Positions 1-4,006 of a stretch of DNA of 7,114 nucleotides are shown here, one piece after another. The position numbers and the translations under genes were made by a program. The DNA is from Alphaproteobacteria bacterium (lineage in GTDB: Bacteria > Pseudomonadota > Alphaproteobacteria > Sphingomonadales > Sphingomonadaceae), in NCBI GenBank assembly GCA_028293005.1, contig JAQGLH010000257.1, positions 1 through 7,114 of the forward strand, in the 5' to 3' direction. Positions within the stretch are counted from its first letter, which is position 1; each line of letters opens with the position of its first letter. The notes beneath the pieces are model-generated. The model did not search any database. It had not been told where the DNA came from and saw nothing but the letters and a program-made list of their open reading frames with translations.

Positions 1-26
1 GTTTGCTATTCCACACGATTTCGAGG

Positions 27-39
27 AAGGCTTAGCCTT
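27..39. repeat. 13-base perfect odd palindrome
   Basis: Arms AAGGCT (27-32) and AGCCTT (34-39) are perfect complements around a single central T. It lies downstream of the TetR stop codon in a short AT-richer stretch. There is no T-run on either side, so it is not a convincing terminator. It could be a protein-binding site for a gene left of the window or a chance palindrome. Confidence 0.35.
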
Positions 40-47
40 AATCACAT

Positions 48-74
48 TGAGTCAATGCTCTGAGCAATAACTCA
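48..74. repeat. 27-base imperfect dyad downstream of the TetR gene
   Basis: The dyad is centred on T61. The inner arms TGCTC (56-60) and GAGCA (62-66) and the outer arms TGAGT (48-52) and ACTCA (70-74) match perfectly. A54/T68 also pairs, so 11 of 13 positions match. It starts 15 bases past the TetR stop on the minus strand. Neither strand has a good T-tract immediately after the stem. It is therefore either a weak terminator of the TetR transcript or an operator-like site for a gene beyond the left edge. The symmetry is seen directly; the role is inferred. Confidence 0.4.
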
Positions 75-88
75 TGAAACCCCGACTT

Positions 89-799
89 TTAATGGATTCC
101 GCCGCGGAGCAGCTTGAGGTAGGTCTGCACGACCTTTTCGGGGAGTTCGGCGCCCGGTCCGGCATCGTGCAGATAGCGGATGTGGAGATAATGGCGTGCC
201 GCCATCAGCACATAGGCGACGGTCTCGATCTCCTCGCTGTCATACTCGCGGATCTCCCCGCGCTCGATGGCGCGGGTGAGCGCGCGGCGATAGCCGTCGG
301 CGAGCAGGCGGAAATGCTCGGCATAAGCGAGCGGAGCGGCGACCTCGGCCTCGATCAGCACCCGGAAGAACCAGCGATTGTCCTTGAGGAATTCGAAGAA
401 GGCGCGGAACCCGCGCTCCTCCATGTCGAAGATGTCGGCAGCGCCCGCGATCCGGCGCGCGACGAAGCCGAGCATGTCGCTGCCGAAATGGGGGAGCAAT
501 TGATCGAACAGCGACTGGCGCGATTCGAAATAGAGATAGAATGTCCCTTCCGCGATCCCGGCCGCCTGGGTGATGCGCTTGATCGAGGCGCGCTCGTAGC
601 CGAGCTCACCGACGACATGGGCGGCGGCGTTGAAGATCGTCGCGCGCGCGGCGGGGAGGAGATCCTGGCGCGATTGGCGCTTGCGCTTGGCAGCGGAGGC
701 CGGGGGAGTGGGAGAGTCGGGCTTGGGTTTTATCAACGCGGGAGGCCCGTGCGGCCGAGATCGCCGCGTGTGCGGATACGGGAGGGACGGCTTTGGCAT
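89..799 (-). CDS. TetR/AcrR-family transcriptional regulator
   Basis: This is a predicted cytoplasmic one-component DNA-binding repressor of 236 residues. Residues about 45-97 form the TetR_N helix-turn-helix: a helix with ATIFNAAAHVVGELGYE, then ASIKRITQAAGIAEGTFYLYF, the family's recognition-helix signature, followed by ESRQSLFDQLL. The rest is a helical C-terminal domain that would bind ligand and dimerise; its variability hides the ligand. An N-terminal tail of about 40 residues, rich in Pro, Lys and Arg and probably disordered, makes the protein longer than the usual 190-220. No other Met lies in that tail, so the ATG at 799 is the best start although no good ribosome binding site precedes it. 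A candidate promoter (829-858) gives a short leader. The gene is divergent from the exported-protein gene. The family call is secure; target and ligand are unknown. Confidence 0.93.
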   Translation of the reverse strand: MPKPSLPYPHTRRSRPHGPPALIKPKPDSPTPPASAAKRKRQSRQDLLPAARATIFNAAAHVVGELGYERASIKRITQAAGIAEGTFYLYFESRQSLFDQLLPHFGSDMLGFVARRIAGAADIFDMEERGFRAFFEFLKDNRWFFRVLIEAEVAAPLAYAEHFRLLADGYRRALTRAIERGEIREYDSEEIETVAYVLMAARHYLHIRYLHDAGPGAELPEKVVQTYLKLLRGGIH

Positions 800-808
800 A
801 TCGAATTG

Positions 809-845
809 GGAACCCCCGCTGGCGCGAAACTATAAACTGGGTTCC
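809..845. promoter_or_regulatory. Inverted repeat over the TetR promoter, candidate autoregulatory operator
   Basis: GGAACCC (809-815) and GGGTTCC (839-845) are perfect 7-base inverted arms whose centres lie 30 bases apart, about three helical turns. The right arm sits in the spacer of the candidate minus-strand promoter and the left arm sits in the predicted leader. TetR proteins often repress their own genes from such positions, but the 23-base gap is wider than in a typical TetR palindrome. The operator role is inferred. Confidence 0.35.
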
Positions 846-858
846 ACTGCGGAAACAA
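829..858 (-). promoter_or_regulatory. Candidate sigma70-type promoter for the TetR gene
   Basis: Read on the minus strand, a -35-like TTGTTT (858-853) is followed after 18 bases by a -10-like TATAGT (834-829). Transcription would start near 822, about 23 bases before the ATG at 799. The -10 matches consensus well and the -35 only in its TTG. It lies in an AT-rich patch inside otherwise GC-rich DNA. Confidence 0.45.
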
Positions 859-1138
859 TTGGAATGCGAGGTGGGGCATGCAATGTCGACGCCTCGGCCA
901 ACGAGAGCCGAGCTACGAACGCACTCGAGCGCAGCTTCCCCGACCCGGAACGCTTGAAGCAGCATCGAGTCATCCGCGCTACCCCATTGTTGACGGCTGG
1001 GAGGTCGCCCTGCCGCGCCTTCGTCGCGCCATCCGTCACTTTCGTCGTGCCTTTCTGCTCCGTCGTTGTAAACTCGGTCGCGGGCGCGGAGGCGCTGACA
1101 GCCGGGCGCCGTTCGGGCGATGGCACACAGGCAAGTTC

Positions 1139-1146
1139 AGAGGGGA
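1139..1146 (+). promoter_or_regulatory. Ribosome binding site that fixes the exported-protein start
   Basis: The purine-rich AGAGGGGA contains an AGGGG core at 1141-1145, placed 8 bases before the ATG at 1154. This supports the ATG at 1154 over the upstream in-frame start at 878. It also puts the hydrophobic signal segment close to the N-terminus, as expected. Confidence 0.7.
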
Positions 1147-1153
1147 CACTGAA

Positions 1154-2455
1154 ATGGCCGACGGCGCCACATCCACCACCGCTTCCGCATGCACCGCGCC
1201 TCGCATCCGCGTGCCGCGCAGCGGCATCGCCGCCCTGTTCATCGGCACTGCCGCGCTCGCGTTGGTGGGAGCGGGCGCCGCGATCGCGCAGGCGGGCGCT
1301 GGGACCGGGACGGCAGTCTATTGGATGACCGCGGACACCACCTCAGGGATGGGATCGATGATGGCCGGCGGCGGCGGCAGTGCGGCGGTGATCCAGGCGA
1401 TGATGGGCGGCGGCGGCGGGCAGGCGAGCTATGCGCATCTGCTTTCGCTGCAGCTCGGCAGCCCGCGCAAGGCGTCGCCGGGCGAGCCTGCGGCCGAGCA
1501 TCTGCCGCCGCCGGGGTTACGCGCGGGGGCGAGCCTGCCGCTGGTGACGCCGCAGCGCGCGCCCGCGGTCGAGACCGGGCCGTGGAACGGCAAGATGGAA
1601 AAGCCCAAGGGGCGGATCCTGATCTATTGGGGGTGCGGCGATCGCGCGCGGCCCGGCCAGCCGGTGGTGATCGATTTCGCGACCCTGTCGGCGGGCAAGA
1701 TGCCGCCGGCGTTCGCGACCATGCGGACTTCGTCGGGGCCGGCTTGGGGCCGCCATGCCACCTATGGCGAATGGCCGAACCAGCGCTCGCCGAAGCCCCT
1801 CCCCGCCGATGGCTCGCTGGTGGGCGAGCATGTCGTGCGCGGCAATTATACGCCCGAGATCAAGTTCACCCTCGCGCAGGGGCAGGATTTCCTCGCGCCC
1901 GTGGCCGTCTCGGGTAATCAGGCGGGGCCGAGCGGATCGGTGCCGCTGGCGTGGCGGCCGGTGAGCGGCGCGAAGGCCTGGTTCGTCGCGACGATGGGCG
2001 CGGCGCAGAACGGCGACATGGTGATGTGGAGCTCGAGCGAGACGCAGGCGATGCCGATGATGATGGCGCATCTGCCGCAGGACGAGATCGCGCGGCTGGT
2101 GACGGGCAAGGTGCTGCTGCCGGCGAGCGCGATGCGCTGCACGGTCCCGGCCGAAGTCGCCAAGGCGTCGCAATCGGCGATGCTGACGGCCACGGCGTTG
2201 GGCGGCGAGGCTAATTTCAGCCATCCCGCGCGGCCACCCAAGGCGCCGGCGAGCTGGCGGCCGGATTGGACAGTGAAGCTGCTCGCCAATTCGAGCTACA
2301 CCGGCCTGCTCGGCGTCGACATGGCGGAGATGACGGGCGGCGGCGACCAGGGCGACGGTGGAGACGCGGAAGCCGAGGCGCCGAAGCAGGGCAAGAAGAA
2401 AAAGCGCAATCCGTTCGGCGGGCTCGGCGGGATCGGGAATATCATCGGGCAGTGA
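1154..2455 (+). CDS. Exported Met/Gly-rich hypothetical protein with a Lys-rich C-terminus
   Basis: I do not recognise a named family. The product is 433 residues. Residues about 23-47 form a hydrophobic segment after PRIRVPR and end at AIA-QA, a good signal peptidase I site after A45 or A47, so export to the periplasm or cell surface is likely. Residues 57-90 are a low-complexity Met/Gly stretch (GMGSMM, then GGGG, AMM and GGGGG). The middle, about 151-385, contains GRILIYWGCG and VPLAWRPVSGAKAWFVATMG; the alternating hydrophobic pattern suggests beta strands. A second Met cluster, MPMMMAH, is at 300-306. Only two cysteines, C161 and C329, remain after the signal and could form a disulfide. 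The tail is acidic (400-409), then KKKKR (414-418), then Gly/Ile-rich FGGLGGIGNIIGQ. Met clusters in exported proteins can bind copper, but nothing else here shows that. It converges on the MarR gene. Confidence 0.8.
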   Translation: MADGATSTTASACTAPRIRVPRSGIAALFIGTAALALVGAGAAIAQAGAGTGTAVYWMTADTTSGMGSMMAGGGGSAAVIQAMMGGGGGQASYAHLLSLQLGSPRKASPGEPAAEHLPPPGLRAGASLPLVTPQRAPAVETGPWNGKMEKPKGRILIYWGCGDRARPGQPVVIDFATLSAGKMPPAFATMRTSSGPAWGRHATYGEWPNQRSPKPLPADGSLVGEHVVRGNYTPEIKFTLAQGQDFLAPVAVSGNQAGPSGSVPLAWRPVSGAKAWFVATMGAAQNGDMVMWSSSETQAMPMMMAHLPQDEIARLVTGKVLLPASAMRCTVPAEVAKASQSAMLTATALGGEANFSHPARPPKAPASWRPDWTVKLLANSSYTGLLGVDMAEMTGGGDQGDGGDAEAEAPKQGKKKKRNPFGGLGGIGNIIGQ

Positions 2456-2500
2456 GCCGCCTTAATTCCTCCTCGTGCCGAGGAGGAATCATCGGGCAGT
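2441..2500. repeat. 13-base direct repeat flanking a hairpin at the gene end
   Basis: ATCATCGGGCAGT occurs at 2441-2453, ending on the first base of the exported protein's stop codon, and again without change at 2488-2500, 47 bases later. Both copies are preceded by GGAAT or GGA, so the similarity runs slightly further with a 2-base offset. The 34 bases between the copies hold most of the hairpin at 2465-2489. This looks like a short duplication, or a small palindromic element inserted with duplicated flanks. Confidence 0.7.
2465..2489. terminator. Perfect hairpin between convergent genes, likely bidirectional terminator
   Basis: ATTCCTCCTCG (2465-2475) and CGAGGAGGAAT (2479-2489) form a perfect 11-base-pair stem with the three-base loop TGC. 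It lies 9 bases past the exported protein's stop and 18 bases past the MarR stop on the other strand. The position between convergent stops suits a shared terminator. No T-tract follows on either strand, so it may act as a weak terminator or a transcript-end stabiliser. Confidence 0.6.
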
Positions 2501-2507
2501 CTTCGCG

Positions 2508-3005
2508 TCAGGCGAGCGCGCGGAGGGAGGCTTTGAGCTGGTCGAGGTCGAAGCCCGTGAGGCGGGCGTCGATGCCGGCGTGGACGTGGCGCCAGATCGG
2601 CAGCGCCTGGGAGAGCAGGGCTTTTCCGGCCGCGGTCAGGCGCAGGCGGCGGCTACGGCGGTCCACGGCGTCGGACTCAATGGCAAGCAGGCCACGGCGC
2701 TCGAGCGGCTTAAGCGCGGCGGTAAGGGTCGTGCGGTCCATCGCGAGCAGCTCGGCGACCGGGCGCATGCGCGGCGGCTCGGGGCGGTTGATCGCCATCA
2801 GCAACGAGAATTGGCCGTTGGTGAGGCCGGTCGGGCGGAGCGCCTCGTCGAACTGCCGGGCGAGTGCGCGCGCGGCGCGCTGGGCGTGCAGGAACAGGCA
2901 CAGATCGCCGACCTCGAAGGGACTAGTTCGGTCCGCCTCGTCCCGCCGTCGCTTGGGCTCCTTGGGGGCTTTGTCCGGCATCTTCTTTGACAGGCTCTTT
3001 GACAT
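2508..3005 (-). CDS. MarR-family winged-helix transcriptional regulator
   Basis: This is a predicted dimeric cytoplasmic repressor of 165 residues, normal for MarR proteins. A charged Lys/Arg-rich tail (1-28) precedes the dimerisation helix DLCLFLHAQRAARALARQFDEAL (34-56). The winged helix follows: LTNGQFSLLMAI (61-72), helix MRPVAELLAMD (80-90), recognition helix RTTLTAALKPLERRGLL (91-107), and wing ESDAVDRRSRRLRLTAAG (110-127) with the family's Asp/Arg pattern. Cys36 sits in the first helix, roughly where OhrR-type members carry a peroxide-reactive Cys. The OhrR tyrosines are not obvious, so redox sensing is only a possibility. The ATG at 3005 lies at or next to the predicted transcription start, suggesting a leaderless message; Met9 (codon at 2981) is an alternative start. 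The gene is divergent from a GST-like gene, and a palindrome covers its promoter. Confidence 0.93.
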   Translation of the reverse strand: MSKSLSKKMPDKAPKEPKRRRDEADRTSPFEVGDLCLFLHAQRAARALARQFDEALRPTGLTNGQFSLLMAINRPEPPRMRPVAELLAMDRTTLTAALKPLERRGLLAIESDAVDRRSRRLRLTAAGKALLSQALPIWRHVHAGIDARLTGFDLDQLKASLRALA

Positions 3006-3012
3006 GAGGCAG

Positions 3013-3042
3013 ATTATGTGGATATCAACATAGTGCAGTCAA
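3013..3042 (-). promoter_or_regulatory. Sigma70-type promoter of the MarR gene
   Basis: On the minus strand, TTGACT (3042-3037) is followed after 18 bases by CATAAT (3018-3013), each one mismatch from consensus. The expected start of transcription falls near 3005-3006, at the A of the MarR ATG, so the message would have little or no leader. It is the strongest promoter match in the window. Confidence 0.7.
3015..3032. promoter_or_regulatory. 18-base palindrome, probable MarR operator
   Basis: The site is TATGT-G-GATATC-A-ACATA, with 8 of 9 base pairs matching around GATATC; A3013/T3034 adds one more pair beyond a mismatch. Length and AT-rich symmetry fit the 16-20-base operators typical of MarR dimers. 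It overlaps the -10 box and spacer of the MarR promoter, as expected for autorepression. It lies 114 bases before the GST-like start codon, so it could also affect that gene. Confidence 0.7.
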
Positions 3043-3133
3043 GCGAGCTTAGAGACTCGCAGGCAAAAAGACGCCGGCCCGGCAATCGCTTCGCTTGTAG
3101 CATGAGCGGGGCGAAAAGGGGCCGGTGGAACCT

Positions 3134-3138
3134 GGGAG
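3134..3138 (+). promoter_or_regulatory. Ribosome binding site that fixes the GST-like start
   Basis: GGGAG is placed 7 bases before the ATG at 3146. It favours that ATG over the in-frame GTG at 3125, which would add only seven residues and would contain this site within its own coding sequence. Confidence 0.65.
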
Positions 3139-3145
3139 AATCCTG

Positions 3146-3799
3146 ATGACTGACCTACCCCGCCTCACCACCTTCGGTTGGGTGCCCGATTTCGCCCGCG
3201 GGCTGGTGCGCGATGTGCGCGTTCGCTGGGCGTTCGAGGAGGTCGGCCAGCCTTACGAGGTCGACCTGATCCGCGACGCCAAGAGCGACGCGCATCGCGC
3301 GAACCAGCCGTTCGGCCAGGTGCCCTGCTACAGCGACGGCGAGGTCGAGATGTTCGAATCGGGCGCTATCGTGCTGCGCATCGCCGAGCGCGCGGGCAAG
3401 CTGATCCCGTCTGACCTGCGCGGGCGGATGAACACGGTGCAGTGGGTGATCGCGGCGCTCAACAGCGTCGAGCCGCCAGTGCTCGGGCTGATCATCAACG
3501 ACCGCTTCGAGGGCGACCGCCCATGGGCCGACGAGCGCCGCCCGGTCGCGCGCGCCTATCTCGAGACCCGACTGCGCGATCTCGCCGCGCGGCTCGGCGA
3601 CAAGAAATGGCTAGAGGGCGACGCGTTCACGGTCGGGGATCTGATGATGGTGTCGGTGCTGCGCCCATTGCGGCTCATCAGCGTGCTCGACGAGTTCCCG
3701 ACGCTTGCGGCCTATGTCGCGCGCGGCGAGGCCCGGCCCGCGTTCCAGAAAGCGCTCGCCGATCATCTCGCGGTGTTCGAGCAGCCGATCGCGGCTTGA
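3146..3799 (+). CDS. Glutathione S-transferase family protein
   Basis: The predicted soluble protein has 217 residues, usual for bacterial GSTs. Residues about 6-82 are the thioredoxin-like domain: VRVRWAFEEVGQPYEV forms helix 1 and strand 2, QVP (58-60) carries the conserved cis-proline, and FESGAI (70-75) is the glutathione-binding Glu-Ser motif. Residues about 90-205 are the helical domain, with FTVGDLMM (161-168) matching the conserved N-capping motif of the fold. No Tyr, Ser or Cys lies in the strand 1/helix 1 loop (GWVPDFARGLVRD) where GSTs usually keep the catalytic residue. Thiol transfer chemistry is therefore uncertain; Cys61, next to the cis-proline, is the only cysteine. Typical roles are conjugating electrophiles or reducing mixed disulfides. 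It is divergent from the MarR gene, whose palindrome lies in the shared gap. The family call is firm; the substrate is unknown. Confidence 0.9.
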   Translation: MTDLPRLTTFGWVPDFARGLVRDVRVRWAFEEVGQPYEVDLIRDAKSDAHRANQPFGQVPCYSDGEVEMFESGAIVLRIAERAGKLIPSDLRGRMNTVQWVIAALNSVEPPVLGLIINDRFEGDRPWADERRPVARAYLETRLRDLAARLGDKKWLEGDAFTVGDLMMVSVLRPLRLISVLDEFPTLAAYVARGEARPAFQKALADHLAVFEQPIAA

Positions 3800-4006
3800 C
3801 GCTCTCCCCTCCCGTTTATCGAAGGGTCCGGGGGATGGACCACGTCGCGACAGCGCGCGCGTAAAGACGAGCTCGCTCCGCTCGCGCCCACGCCTTACCG
3901 CGGGCGGTAGGGGAATTCGAAGCGGAAGGTGCGGCGCCACTATCCTCGACGATTCGGACCGGTTAGCGTGCCCGCAAACAAAACGAGCGGGGCCCGGCTT
4001 CTCGAC
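3800..4006. other. Repeat-like intergenic region between GST and kinase genes
   Basis: This 207-base gap holds several short inverted repeats. GGTCC (3825-3829) pairs with GGACC (3837-3841). CGAGC and GCTCG lie near 3870-3885. TACCGC (3896-3901) pairs with GCGGTA (3904-3909), extended by CC/GG. The first, 25 bases after the GST stop, could help end its transcript but lacks a T-tract. The CTCTCCCCTCCC run at 3802-3813 resembles common intergenic sequence of this type of genome. Two in-frame GTG codons (3929, 3968) lie upstream of the chosen kinase start. I found no clear kinase promoter. Confidence 0.4.

Larger units (their letters stand above)
800..1153. other. Divergent intergenic region without a supported gene
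   Basis: This stretch lies between the divergent TetR and exported-protein genes. Its left part holds the TetR promoter and inverted repeat. A frame open on the plus strand from 878 joins the exported-protein gene, but its translation up to 1153 is rich in Arg and Pro, has no domain and precedes the signal sequence, so I treat it as non-coding. A minus-strand frame at 830-1126 also looks non-coding. I found no clear promoter for the plus-strand gene; TTGACG at 990-995 has no matching -10. Confidence 0.55.

Noticed and set aside
74..835. Plus-strand open frame across the TetR gene
   Set aside because: It is antisense to a clear TetR helix-turn-helix protein and its translation shows no family features.
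990..1018. TTGACG as the -35 of a promoter for the exported-protein gene
   Set aside because: At the required 17-base spacing there is only GC-rich sequence with no -10 resemblance.
878..1153. N-terminal extension of the exported protein from an upstream start at 878
   Set aside because: The extra 92 residues are Arg/Pro-rich without a domain and would bury the signal peptide. A good ribosome site precedes the ATG at 1154.
1517..2224. Minus-strand open frame inside the exported-protein gene
   Set aside because: The translation is dominated by Arg and His, as expected from a shadow frame of GC-rich DNA, with no start signal.
2475..2990. Plus-strand open frame across the MarR gene
   Set aside because: It is antisense to an unmistakable MarR winged helix, has no ribosome binding site and begins inside the hairpin at 2465-2489.
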